64,000 nt of DNA. Source: Cladochytrium replicatum. Lineage: Eukaryota; Chytridiomycota; Chytridiomycetes; Cladochytriales; Cladochytriaceae. The DNA lies in assembly GCA_025526935.1 (NCBI GenBank), contig JAHLKD010000049.1:1-64000 (forward strand), read 5' to 3'. The notes under the pieces are model-generated. The model had not been told where the DNA came from. It did no database searches and saw only the letters and a list, made by a program, of their open reading frames with translations. The position numbers and the translations under genes are program-made. Each line of letters starts with the position of its first letter. Position 1 is the stretch's first letter. Of the stretch, positions 1 through 12,236 are shown in pieces.

Positions 1-3000
1 CGGCATCGGACAGTGTGGTGTGGTCTCATCAAAGATATATGATTTTGACATCGGTGTTTTGGTCGGTTTGATGTTGGTACCCCATAAATTCGCTTCTTCG
101 AGAATCTTCTTTACGTACAATGCATTGCTAAGGAAATATCCTTCCGTTGTCTGCAATAACTCCATTTTCAGAATCCATTTCGCCTTCGAAGTACTGCCTA
201 CTGTGAACGAAGTTTCCAAATCGGTCTGAAACCGATGATATGCGTTTGGATCTGTGGAAAATTGTAGTATATCATCGACATGAACGGTAGTGTGTTCGCG
301 GGTATATTTGTTGGATTGTATCGCCAGAAATGACCAGATGTCTGCAATATTCCGCACGAAACCAACACTGAGATATTGTTTCCAAAGAGTTTTGTACCAT
401 TCTCGAGCTGCCTGGTGTAGACCGTACAGACTTTTGAATAAGTCTGCAGACGATGGGTCGATTCTGGAAATCTACTCGTCCGAAACCATGAGGGAGTTCG
501 ACGTAGTTTCTCTTCTTCCAGTATCGCATTGAGATATGCACCCTTGATATCAAACTGGAATATGATCATGCCGACTAATGCTGCTAATGCCAATCAGAAA
601 ACGGATCGTGGACGTTTTCGTAACTGGAAGAATAGGTTTCATCGAAATCCAATCCTTCAATCTGTGAAAATCCTCGTACGACCCAACGTGCTTTGAATCG
701 AGTAATATTGCCATGTTTCGTCAAGCTTATATGTTGAAAACCCATTTGGCCCGATAATAAATTCCGTCCATCAGGTAAAAAACGTTTCGGCCCAAGTATT
801 GTTGCCGACTATTGTGTAACTTCCTCCTTCATCGCCGCTACCAGAATGGAGCCTCATCGGATCGTGATAAAGGCCTCACGAAGAGTCTTTGTGCAGTCCG
901 TATATTTCCATTCGCAATTGGTTGTGTTGGATATGAGGGAATCGGCCTTCAGGGTCCAATCGATATTAGGAACGGACCGGGTAAACAAGGGAATTTGTTT
1001 CCTTTTGGCGTTCGACAAATTTGCAACTTGCTTGACGTTTTCGTTTTCTTGCTGCATATGCTTCGTCGACATCTTCCTCCAATGAATTGAAGATCACTTT
1101 CGAGTTGTGCATCATATCCTCTACAGGAGATACGGAAGACAAATTCGGAGATTCTTCAGTATGGATTGTGGAGTCGATAAATCAGCATGTGGATCATAAT
1201 CAGCATCGTCTGGGTCATCATCGTCTAGTCCATGTAAATGTTCAACAACATGCATGTCACCCGGCTTCTTCTAAGCGGTAATAATATGGGGTCCGTCGTT
1301 TATATCCTCATCGATTTCTTCGTCTGCAACGGTAGAAATCGGGAAATTGTCTGAGACAAACTCAACAGTCGTCTCTTGCACCCCCTGATCCCCGGTTGGT
1401 ATTTGATCAACATCGAAATATGTCCCGGCCTTCAGTGGATATTGTACCGTAAGATCGTCGAGTAACTGTCGGGTAGGATTATAACCAACAAAAACTCCCT
1501 CGTGGAACGTAACATGGAAGTATTCGCCTATTGTGTTTGTCCGAAAATTGAGTGCTATGACGATCTTCAGGTCTTCACCCTTGTATCCGAGAAACAGACC
1601 TAGTTCAGACTTGTCTCGGATTCTGCGCGCCAACCTTTGTTCGTGTGAGATCCACAAACTAACGAGTGTTCCAAAGGCGTGGATAGTTGCCAAATCTATC
1701 CGCTTGTCAAGGTAAGCACAGTACGGAATCGCATTCACAGCTGAATGGAAAGTAGCGTTCTTGACGACCGCAGCGTATAGGATGGAGAGTTGCACGAATT
1801 GAAGTGTTCGTGGTAGTCCAGCTTGTAGCAGCATCGCGTCCGACATATACTTGATCGATTGTATATTCCGCTCTGATAGACCATCGAGTTCCTTTACTGA
1901 CGGAGGAGCTGGGTGGACGCGGATGCGAGGAATCTTGGTATTGCACCATTGGATCAACCGTTTAGTAATCAATTCTCCTGAATCGGAACGTAGTTCAGCA
2001 ACGTGTAATGGGTGATTGCGATTTTCCACATCAGCGATATGTCGAATCATACTATCCACCGCATCACTCTTTCGATTCAGGAAGTAGATTGTGATGAAAC
2101 GAGGTTGTTCGTCGACAATGATCTGCCAATATCTCTTCTTCTGTCCGTCGTAGATTAAACGTACGACATCGGAAAACAGACGGAAAAGTTTCCTCGGAGC
2201 TCGACTTATTGTAGAATAAATCGGCTTCTGCTTCAGCTTCGTGCGACTACAGACCAAACAATTCTGCATAATTGATTTGTTGACAAGATTGAATGCATCC
2301 GGTTCAACCTTGGGCATTTTGATGTTGAGCTTCTCTGCCGTTCGAAAGATTGTCCGTAAGTGGATGTGACCAAACTGCTGGTGTAACTTTGCAAGTTCGT
2401 GTACTGTCACTGGCGATAAGTTGGTGCTCACTCCAACTGTATCTTGAGATGCTCGTTGACATTCATCATCGTTCGTTTGACGAATGTTGTTGTCTGACAT
2501 TACATCGAGACCCATCGCGTGAGAAGATCGTACACCGGACGTAAAGTCCATCGACTGATCGAGACCTTCTGCGGATACCGCTACTGCTTTAGCTCGTTGA
2601 GCAATCACATGCCGCGGTTGGTGAGTTCCGACGGTACTAACATCAGCATAGAGATAGTACAAATCTCTTTCCCGTCGCCCAATAATAACGTGTTCATCCG
2701 TATCACCATGCGTGAGGATAACCTTGTCTTTGGTGAAACTCACAATGTCCCCGGAGTCTCCAATGATACTACACACTGATGCAAGTGTGTCTTCGAGATC
2801 AGGAACATAAAGTGCGTTGTGTATTATCTTAATTCGCCCATTGGGTAAAACTACAGATACATCTCCAAAACCACAAACTGGAATTGTATGACTATCCGCT
2901 AGTTCCACCACGTCCTCGTCATTCGTATACGTCAGCGAACTAAAGGCATGACGATTAGGTGTCATCCAAACAGTTGCGCCTGTATCAAGCAAACCCACAC

Positions 3001-4453
3001 GATCCTTTGCTTGAACATGTACACGGACAACCTTCTGTGCCGAGTGTGCGTTCACTATCGAAAACATATTTCCGATGTATGTGTCAGCATCTTTATCAAC
3101 AGAAGTAGGTTGGGTAAGGTCAAAGATTACCTTCTTGGTCAACACCGGTTTGGCGGTAGATTCGTCCTCCGACGAATCATCACCTGCATCGCCACAGCTG
3201 GCAATGAATGCACGAAAATCCGTGTCTAAACAAAGACTCTTTGCAGTGAGATAGCGTTTACACGCCGACTGCTTGTGTCCTCGTTTGCCACAGAAATTGC
3301 ATGTGAGATCTGTCTTCTTTGCAGAAGAAGATGTGGACGACCTGGAGTCCTGCGACTGCCTGGTCCGAGTGGAACTGCTACTCCCACCGCTACTGCCTGA
3401 GCCACCCGAGGCACCCTGCTTACGGCATTGAGCATTGGTGTGAGATGAGTTCGGATGCAAGGTACAAATATCCTCCGACTTCGCAACCTTGGCTTTCGCT
3501 TTCGCCTTCGCTTTCTTCGCCTTTTGCCTTCATGGCCTTCTTTGTCCCATTCGGCCCACCGGCATCCATGGTGACGTTGAGTGGACCAATTGGTTGAGGT
3601 CGGTCAAGATATTTGACACTGTTTCGAAAGTAATGCGTTGGCTTTTGGTGGAATGGTCGCGGAGCATTCGGATTTGCAGCATCAATTGGATCTTGTATTA
3701 ACGCCGGTTCCCATTCGGCATACGCAGAAGTGATCATTTTTCCGAGAAAAGGTACGAGGGTCCGTAGTTCAATTGTCTGCATCGTGATTTTTGCGACTAA
3801 CCGGTTTAGTAGATCCTTGATTACGAGTTCGTCCGGTAAAGAGTTCAGTTTGAGTTCGAATAACTCAGTGAGGTCGGTCCACAAACTGCTGAACGCTTTC
3901 TGCCGACTGACCGTTCGTACATTTCAGATCTACACAGCCGTTGCTCCCACATAGACGATTCGATCGGAGCTTGTCTGCCAGCACTGAAAATTCGGCGAAG
4001 TCCATCGACTTTGCCTTTTGCTGACGCATAAGCTCTGACTCGATTCATGTCGCGTTTTGGGAAACATTCGCATAGAATTCCAACTGCGACGTTATTGTCC
4101 GCTTGTTGTGCACGGTAATCTTGCATCTCAGCACGATATTGCGTACGTAAGTGACTGTTGTGTGTGACGATCGCCAAATGTTCACGTAGTTCTGCTTCCC
4201 ATTGTGCTCGTGCTTCGTTAGCAGCTCCGCCAGCAGCTCCGGCGATGACTATCGGACGCTGTGGGCGATTTCCTTCCGCCTCGTAATTCGGATATCAGGA
4301 AGAGCCATTGGTTCTTGGAGAAGCATAGTGCCAGCGCCGCCACGTAAGTTTGCGTAAGTCTGCACTTGTTCCATGTACAGATCGAAATCCTGCAGCGTTT
4401 TACCGGTGAATGGCTTCGGCCGCGAAGATGTGGTCATTCGATCCTGAACCCAT
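1..4453 (-). pseudogene. gag-pol polyprotein of Copia-A copy 1, frame-broken
   Basis: The start equivalent to the complete copy is the ATG at 4453. A 729-residue open stretch (1271-3460) covers the zinc knuckle (CNFCGKRGHKQSAC), aspartic protease (DTGAT), GAG-pre-integrase and integrase core. The gag part (3460-4453) is split over three frames. The RT part (1-1270) is split by many one-base insertions and deletions compared with the complete copy, for example an extra T in a run near 780 and a missing C near 815. The gag breaks could be mutations or residual sequencing errors; the dense RT indels look more like the latter. Confidence 0.85.
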
Positions 4454-4504
4454 CTTGTCGTTGTTGTCCAAAGAAATGTGTTAAGCAACGATTCGTAACT
4501 ATTG

Positions 4505-5099
4505 TGTTGAACAAAGCTGTGGTCTGGATCCTCAGGTTGTGTGTTGCTAATTCACGGGTTAATGTTTCTAAGAGATGAATAAAGAAGATTGCGAGTCACA
4601 AGTACTAGCGCAAGAGAATGCTCCTTGTGTGTATCGCCACAGGCTCCTTAAATAAGTGTACTGTCGTTTTGGCTTTTCCTTCCGGAAGATCTGGATCGAA
4701 GCGATAAGGTTTGACTCTTCTTCTCACAGGCGTAGCGAAGCATAATCATGCTAAGCTGTGCGTGAGATCTAGCTCTCCTCAACAGGATTGTTCTCACACA
4801 TGATTCCCACGAACGCGTTAATCATATGTAAACCTTTGCTGTGATCTGATCCGGGCTTCACTTCTACAAGTGGATGATAGAAAAGTAATGACAGTTTACT
4901 ATACCTATGGCCGCAATAAATATAACCCATGAAGAAATAACCGGAGGTATCCAAACTCGTAATAGATCATCATCTATATGCTTTAGTTCAATAGTTAGAA
5001 ATGTTGCTCAGTGAAGAGTGACATTTCTGTATATCGGGCGTTTGTGTTTTGTACTATCAATGACTGGATTGGCCAAGTCCATCAATCGAATACTTAACA
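4505..5099 (-). repeat. Copia-A 5' LTR (copy 1)
   Basis: 595-bp LTR read on the minus strand, beginning TGTTAAGTATT and ending GTTCAACA, as in the other copies. The bases outside it are TTTTC on the plus strand (5100-5104). It separates copy 1 from the Copia-B fragment. Confidence 0.92.
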
Positions 5100-6469
5100 T
5101 TTTCAACATCTGCGATGTGTCTTAGCATACTATCAGAGGCTTCGCTCTTTCGTTGCAAGAAGTAGATTGTGATGTGAGAACTGTATTCATCTACGATAAT
5201 CTGCCAGTGACCTATTGTTTTGCCATTTCGGACAATTGGTACTGCATCAGTATGTAGGCGATATAATTTCCTCAGTGCTGGACTTAGCTTTGAGTAAATT
5301 GGAGTTTGTACAGCCTTAGTCTGATTGCAAATTATGCAGTTCTGTAAAATAGACGAGTTAACAAATCAAGTGCATCACTCCTGACTTTGGGCAGTTTCTT
5401 TCCCAGAGAATGTAAAGTTTGCAGATTTTCCGCAATGTATGTGACCAAATTGCTGGTGTAATCTAGCTAATTGTTGATGGCACAGCTGAAACGTTGTTTA
5501 CTCCATTATCAGCCATTGTTGGGAGTACAGACTTAATGTTGCAGATGAAGCTCCGTCTAAAACTTCACCCCCTAATTTCTAGTTTTGTTAGAATCTTTTG
5601 GGAAAACATTTGTTGTCCTTCACTGTGTCAAACCTTACACCAGACGTGGTTGTCTGCTGCTCTTGGGCAGTGTTTGTAGTGGTACAAGGTAAAACATTCT
5701 GTTTGCCAACAGAGAGTGCAGAATTAGAAAGATTCGTCAAAATAGCTGCACCTATTTTGGAAGAGTGTTTAAGGAATGGATTAGTAGTATCCAAACTTCC
5801 ATGAAGATAATATAAACCTCCACGTCTTAAACCAATGGTAACACATTGTTCAGTTCCTTTGTTTGACAAATACACTTTGTCTTTGGTAATACTGACTATA
5901 TCACCTTCATCCCCGATGATGCTATAGACAGATATAAGTGTATCCTCTAAATCGGGAACAAAAATGGCATTTTGAAGTGTTTTATTGAACCATTTGACAA
6001 AACAAGTGCAATATCTCCATAGCCTTTAATAGGAATGGATGATTGTCTGCCAAGTAAACATCTCCTGCATCATTAACGTAAAATAAATTCTTGAATGCAT
6101 GTCTGTCTGGAGTCATCCAAGCAGAAGCACCAGAGTCAATCAACCGAGAGGTTTGGCATTTACGTGTAGATTGCAGTTGGTACTCTTCAATGCTGTGATA
6201 ATAGAGGGATGTGTAAAATCCACACTATTATTAGCTTTGAGATTGAAGAGAAGGATTTGATTGATTGTACCTTGCTGGAAGGTTCTGATTCCTGAGAATC
6301 GATATCCATGTTCTGGGATGTTGAGAGGAAGCACGAGATGCTTTTATCTGTTTCCATTCCTCATCATTCAAACTTTTGGCTAGTTTGCGTTTCCTGCAGA
6401 AATTCTGCTTGTGGTTGTCGAAGTTTGTTTGAGGGCGATGTGATTTGATCATTTTAGTGCTGCTGATCT
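5100..6469 (-). mobile_element. Copia-B retrotransposon, internal fragment
   Basis: Divergent relative of Copia-A on the same strand. Aligning by eye, 5100-5470 matches the integrase core and pre-integrase segment of Copia-A, and 5500-6130 the protease side, all broken by frameshifts. A zinc-knuckle relic (HKQNFCRKRKLAK) lies near 6380, only a short distance from the LTR, so most of gag is missing. The left end is cut by the copy 1 LTR at 5099/5100. Not intact in any frame; clearly old. Confidence 0.8.
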
Positions 6470-7083
6470 GGGACTTGCGCTAGAGATAGTCCTCAGGTTG
6501 ATCTGTGTAGGTGCAGAGTTTCGTGTTTCTCCAATCACGCTCTCGCGCCACAGCCACCCGAAATCTCATATCGCCACAGGCTCTTTGAATTGTGCAAACA
6601 ATTCAAATATACTGTCGTTTCGGCTTTTATAATTAACCTGTGGCTATAGATATATGGAAATATCTAATAAAACATTATTCTCTCGAAGAGAGATAGATCC
6701 CATTGATCGTTCACAATAAGCATTGTGAGCAGAACATGAAGATTAGCTATAATCTTGTCTACAATGACATGTTCTCTATGAGAAATAGTATGTAGTACCT
6801 TGCATTATATCATACGAGATGTACTCGAGTATGATATAATGTCGTCAGCAAACTGATTAGCATCACATTCTTTCTCAACGCGTGATCACTCGCAGAACTC
6901 TACTAGATTCCAATGAGTAAAGGAGGATGTCTTCATGACCAATAGTTAGAAATGCCAGTTCTTTCATGTAATGTATGATTACGCATGAACTTGTCCCAGA
7001 CGTCTCTGTAAGGCTATTTCCCCTCAGTGTCGGTATGGATGAAGACTGGAGTAGCTAGTTCCATATATGTGCATGCATCAACA
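6470..7083 (-). repeat. Copia-B 5' LTR
   Basis: Read on the minus strand it begins TGTTGATGCATGCAC at 7083, directly against Copia-A copy 2. It shares short blocks with the Copia-A LTR (TTTCTAACTATTG; CCTGTGGCGATA; CAACCTGAGGA). The inner boundary near 6470 is approximate. A second partial copy is at 15171-15495. It contains a 13-bp perfect inverted repeat (6803-6815/6829-6841) and a 10-bp one near 6583-6606. Confidence 0.75.
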
Positions 7084-10000
7084 TGCCGAATGGGAACCGG
7101 CGTTAATACAAGATCCAATTGATGCTGCAAATCCAATGCTCCCCGACCATTCCACCAAAAGCCAACGCATTACTTCGAAACAGTGTCAAATATCTTGACC
7201 GACCTGTCCAACTCAATGTCACCATGGATGCCGGTGGGCCGAATGGGACAAAGAAGGCCATGAAGGCAAAGGCGAAGAAGCGAAGGCGAAAGCGAAAGCC
7301 AAGGTGCGAAGTCGGAGGATATTTGTACCTTGCATCCAACTTCTCACACCAATGCTCAATGCCGTAAGCAGGGTGCCTCGGTGGCTCAGCAGTAGCGGTG
7401 GAGTAGCAGTTCCACTCGACCAGGCAGTCGCAGGACTCCAGGTCGTCCACATCTTCTTCTGCAAAGAAGACAGATCTCACATGCAATTCTCTGTGGCAAA
7501 CGAGGACACAAGCAGTCGCGTGTAAACGCTATCTCACTGCAAAGAGTCTTTGTTTAGACACGGATTTTCGTGCATTCATTGCCAGCCGTGGCGATGCAGG
7601 TGATGATTCGTCGGAGGACGAATCTACGCCAAACCGGTGTTGACCAAGAAGGTAATCTTTGACCTTACCCAACCTACTTCTGTTGATAAGATGCTGACAC
7701 ATACATCGGAAATATGTTTTGATAGTGAACGCACACTCGGCACAGAAGGTTGTCCGTGTACATGTTCAAGCAAAGGATCGTGTGGGTTTGCTTGATACAG
7801 GCGCAACTGTTTGGATGACACCTAATCGTCATGCCTTTAGTTCGCTGACTATACGAATGACGAGGACGTGGTGGAACTAGCGGATAGTCATACAATTCCA
7901 GTTTGTGGTTTTGGAGATGTATCTGTAGTTTTACCCCAATGGGCGAATTAAGATAATACACAACGCACTTTATGTTCCTGATCTCGAAGACACACTTGCA
8001 TCAGTGTGTAGTATCATTGGAGACTCCGGGACATTGTGAGTTTCACCAAAGACAAGGTTATCCTCACGCATGGTGATACGGATGAACACGTTATTATGGG
8101 CGACGGAAAGAGATTTGTACTATCTCTATGCTGATGTTAGTACCGTCGGAACTCACCACCCGCATGTGATTGCTCAACGAGCTAAAGCAGTAGCGGTATC
8201 CGCAGAAGGTCTCGATCAGTCGATGGACTTACGTCCGGTGTACGATCTTCTCACGCGATGGGTCTCGATGTAATGTCAGACAACATTCGTCAAGAACGAT
8301 GATGAATGTCAACGAGCATCTCAGATACAGTTGGAGTGAGCACCAACTTATCGCCAGTGACAGTACACGAACTTGCAAAGTTACACCAGCATTTGGTCAC
8401 ATCCACTTACGGACATCTTTCGAACGGCAGAGAAGCTCAACATCAAAATGCCCAAGGTTGAACCGGATGCATTCAATCTTGTCAACAAATCAATTATGCA
8501 GAATTGTTTGGTCTGTAGTCGCACGAAGCTGAAGCAGAAGCCGATTTATTCTACAATAAGTCGAGCTCCGAGGAAACTTTTCCGTCTGTTTTCCGATGTC
8601 GTACGTTTAATCTACGACGGACGAAAAGAGATATTGGCAGATCATTGTCGACGAACACCTCGTTTCATCACAATCTACTTCCTGAATCGAAAGAGTGATG
8701 CGGTGGATAGTATGATTCGACATATCGCTGATGTGGAAATCGCAATCACCCATTACACGTTGCTGAACTACGTTCCGATTCAGGAGAATTGATTACTAAA
8801 CGGTTGATCCAATGGTGCAATACCAAGATTTCCTCGCATCCGCGTCCACCCCAGCTCCTCCGTCAGTAAAGGAACTCGATGGTCTATCAGAGGCGGAATA
8901 TACAATCGATCAAGTATATGTCGGACGCGATGCTGCTACTAAGCTGGACTACCACGAACACTTCAATTCGTGCAACTCTCCATCCTATACGCTGCGGTCG
9001 TCAAGAACGCTACTTTCCATTCAGCTGTGAATGCGATTCCGCTACTGTGCTTACCTTGACAAGCGGATAGATTTGGCACTATCCACGCCTTTGGAACACT
9101 CGTTAGTTTGTGGATCTCACACGAACAAAGGTTGGCGCGCAGAATCCGAGACAAGTCTGAACTAGGTCTGTTTCTCGGATACAAGGGTGAAGACCCTGAA
9201 GATCGTCATAGCACTCAATTTTCGGACAAACACAATAGCGAATACTTCCATGTTACGTTCCACGAGGGAGTTTTTGTTGGTTATAATCCTACCCGACAGT
9301 TACTCGACGATCTACGGTACAATATCCACTGAAGGCCGGGACATATTTCGATGTTGATCAAATACCAACCGGGGATCAGGGGTGCAAGAGACGACTGTTG
9401 AGTTTGTCTCAGACAATTTCCCGATTTCTACCGTTGCAGACGAAGAAATCGATGAGGATATAACGACGACCCCATATATTACCGCTTAGAAGAAGCCGGT
9501 GACATGCATGTTGTTGAACATTTACATGGACTAGACGATGATGACCCAGACGATGCTGATTATGATCCAAATGCTGATTTATCGACTCCACAATCCATTA
9601 CTGAAGAATCTCCGAATTTGTCTTCCGTATCTCCTGTAGAGGAATATGATGCACAACTCGAAAGTGATCTTCAATTCATTGGAGAAGATGTCGACGAAGC
9701 GTATGCAGCAAGAAAACGAAAACGTCAAGCAAGTGCAAATTTGTCGAACGCCAAAAGGAAACAAAATTCCTTGTTTACCCGGTCCGTTCCTAATATCGAT
9801 TGGACCCTGAAGGCCGATTCCTCATATCCAACACAACCAATTGCGAATGGAAATATACGGACTGCACCAAAGACTCTTCGTGAGGCTTTATCACGATCCG
9901 ATGAGGCTCCATTCTGGTTAGCGGCGATGAAGGAGGAAGTTACACAACTAGTCGGCAACAATACTTGGGCCGAAACGTTTTTACCTGATGGACGGAATTT

Positions 10001-11510
10001 ATTATCGGGCAAATGGGTTTTCACATATAAGCTTGACGAACATGGCAATATTACTCGATTCAAAGCAGGTTGGGTCGTACGAGGATTTTCACAGATTGAA
10101 GGATTGGATTTCGATGAAACCTATTCTCCAGTTACGAAAACGTCCACGATCCGTTTTCTGATTGCATTAGCAGCATTAGTCGGCATGATCATATTCCAGT
10201 TTGATATCAAGGGTGCATATCTCAATGCAATACTGGAAGAAGAGAACTACGTCGAACTCCCTCATAGGTTTCGGACGAGTAGATTTCCGAATCGACCCAT
10301 TGTCTGCAGACTTATCAAAAGTCTGTACGGTCTACACCAGGCAGCTCGAGAATGGTACAAAACTCTTTGGAAACAATATCTCAGTGTTGGTTTCGTGCGG
10401 AATATTGCAGACATCTGTCATTTCTGGCGATACAATCCAACAAATAATACCCGCGAACACACTACCGTTCATGTCGATGATATACTACATTTTTCCACAG
10501 ATCCAAACGCATATCATCGGTTTCAGACCGATTTGGAAACTTCGTTCACAGTAGGCAGTACTTCGAAGGCGAAATGGATTCTGAAAATGGAGTTATTGCA
10601 GACAACGGAAGGATATTTCCTTAGCAATGCATTGTACGTAAAGAAGATTCTCGAAGAAGCGAATTTATGGGGTACCAACATCAAACCGACCAAAACACCG
10701 ATGTCAAAATCATATATCTTTGATGAGACCACACCAACACTGTCCGATGCCGAGGCAACACAATTTCGATCAATGTTAATGAAGATATCGTACGTGGCGA
10801 CTAAGACACGACCGGATATTTCATACGCAGTCAATATTTTGGCACAACATCAGATTGATCCTCGACAGTCAGAATCAAAGGCTCTCTATCGATTACAACG
10901 ATATTTACTCGGTACTTGGGATTACGGTTTATACTTGGGATTACGGTTTACACTATACACGGACTGGTATCACGTCTCCGATGCTAAGACCCGACGGTCT
11001 CTACATGTTTGATTCGGCTAACAACCCACAAGGTTATGCCGATGCAGACTGGGCGGGCGATGCAGATAGATACTCACGAACCGGTTACGTGGTAATGTTC
11101 GCTAATGCGGCAATCAGTTGGCAGTCGATTCGACAACAGACTATTGCAGCCTCGTCGTCGGAAGCCGAACTGTATGCGCTGAACGAACTATCGCGTGAGA
11201 TGAAGTGGATGAAAAATCTTATGACGGGTATTGGAATTACGTCGTTCAATCCGCTCCGTTTATGGCAAGACAATCAATCCACCGAGTCTATCGCAAACAA
11301 TCTGTTCAACAACAAACGGACCAACACATGGACGTTCGCGAGAGATTTGTGAATCTCCAAGTTGAACAGAAACATCAGGAGTTACACCATATGGATACTT
11401 CTGATATGATCGCGGACATCTTAACTAAACCTCTTGGAAGTAAATTATACCTTAAACACAGGGGCTCGTTGGGGCTAGTCAGTCAGTCTTCACTTAATAT
11501 ACTATCTTGA
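7084..11510 (+). pseudogene. gag-pol of Copia-A copy 2, frame-broken
   Basis: Covers late gag through RNase H. From 7084 to about 9480 it differs from the complete copy almost only by single-base deletions every few tens of bases, with very few substitutions. From about 9480 it is nearly identical, giving a 502-residue open RT stretch (9504-11012) with FDIKGAYLNA and VHVDDIL. A 19-bp tandem duplication at 10913-10950 then shifts the frame before RNase H. The RNase H part continues in another frame (from 10855) with YADADWAGD. The same one-base deletion near the end as in the complete copy moves the C-terminus (DMIADILTKPLG) to a third frame, ending at 11510. Confidence 0.88.
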
Positions 11511-11637
11511 ACGACCGGCTGGCGATGTCCATACAACTCACCTTTATTTCAATAGAATATCAACTTCAGCATTTACAGAAAGTTATGATCGGTTGAGTGA
11601 TACTCTCGGTTGTACCTATCTAATGACTGAGGGGGTG

Positions 11638-12236
11638 TGTTAAGTATTTCGATTGATGGACTTGGCCAATCCAGTCATTGATAGTACAAAAACACAAACG
11701 CCCGATATACAGAAATGTCACTCTTCACTGAGCAACATTTCTAACTATTGAACTAAAGCATATAGATGATGATCTATTACGAGTTTGGATACCTCCGGTT
11801 ATTTCTTCATGGGTTATATTTATTGCAGCCATAGGTATAGTAAACTGTCATTACTTTTCTATCATCCACTTGTAGAAGTGAAGCCCGGATCAGATCACAG
11901 CAAAGGTTTACATATGATTAACGCGTTCGTGGGAATCATGTGTGAGAACAATCCTGTTGAGGAGAGCTAGATCTCACGCACAGCTTAGCATGATTATGCT
12001 TCGCTACGCCTGTGAGAAGAAGAGTCAAACCTTATCGCTTCAATCCAGATCTTCCGGAAGGAAAAGCCAAAACGACAGTACACTTATTTAAGGAGCCTGT
12101 GGCGATACACACAAGGAGCATTCTCTTGCGCTAGTACTTGTGACTCGCAATCTTCTTTATTCATCTCTTAGAAACATTAACCCGTGAATTAGCAACACAC
12201 ACAACCTGAGGATCCAGACCACAGCTTTGTTCAACA
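11638..12236 (+). repeat. Copia-A 3' LTR (copy 2)
   Basis: 599-bp LTR, TGTTAAG to TTCAACA, preceded by the purine-rich tract GAGGGGGTG. It is directly followed at 12237 by an inverted internal Copia-A fragment. Confidence 0.93.

Larger units (their letters stand above)
1..5099 (-). mobile_element. Copia-A retrotransposon, copy 1 (3' part outside window)
   Basis: Ty1/copia LTR retrotransposon in reverse orientation. Its 5' LTR is at 4505-5099 and the gag-pol body runs leftward out of the window inside the reverse transcriptase/RNase H region. Sequence matches the complete copy at 16742-23297 almost base for base in the protease-integrase part (1271-3460). It sits inside an older, divergent copia element (Copia-B, 5100-7083), so it is the younger insertion. 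The 3' LTR and target duplication lie beyond position 1 and cannot be checked. Confidence 0.93.
7084..12236 (+). mobile_element. Copia-A retrotransposon, copy 2 (5'-truncated by Copia-B)
   Basis: Plus-strand copy that begins abruptly in mid-gag at 7084, exactly where the Copia-B LTR ends, and runs to its 3' LTR (11638-12236). This is what a Copia-B insertion into gag of an older Copia-A would leave. Its left part would then lie left of the window, beyond copy 1. The right side abuts an inverted fragment (copy 3) with no visible target duplication. Confidence 0.9.
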
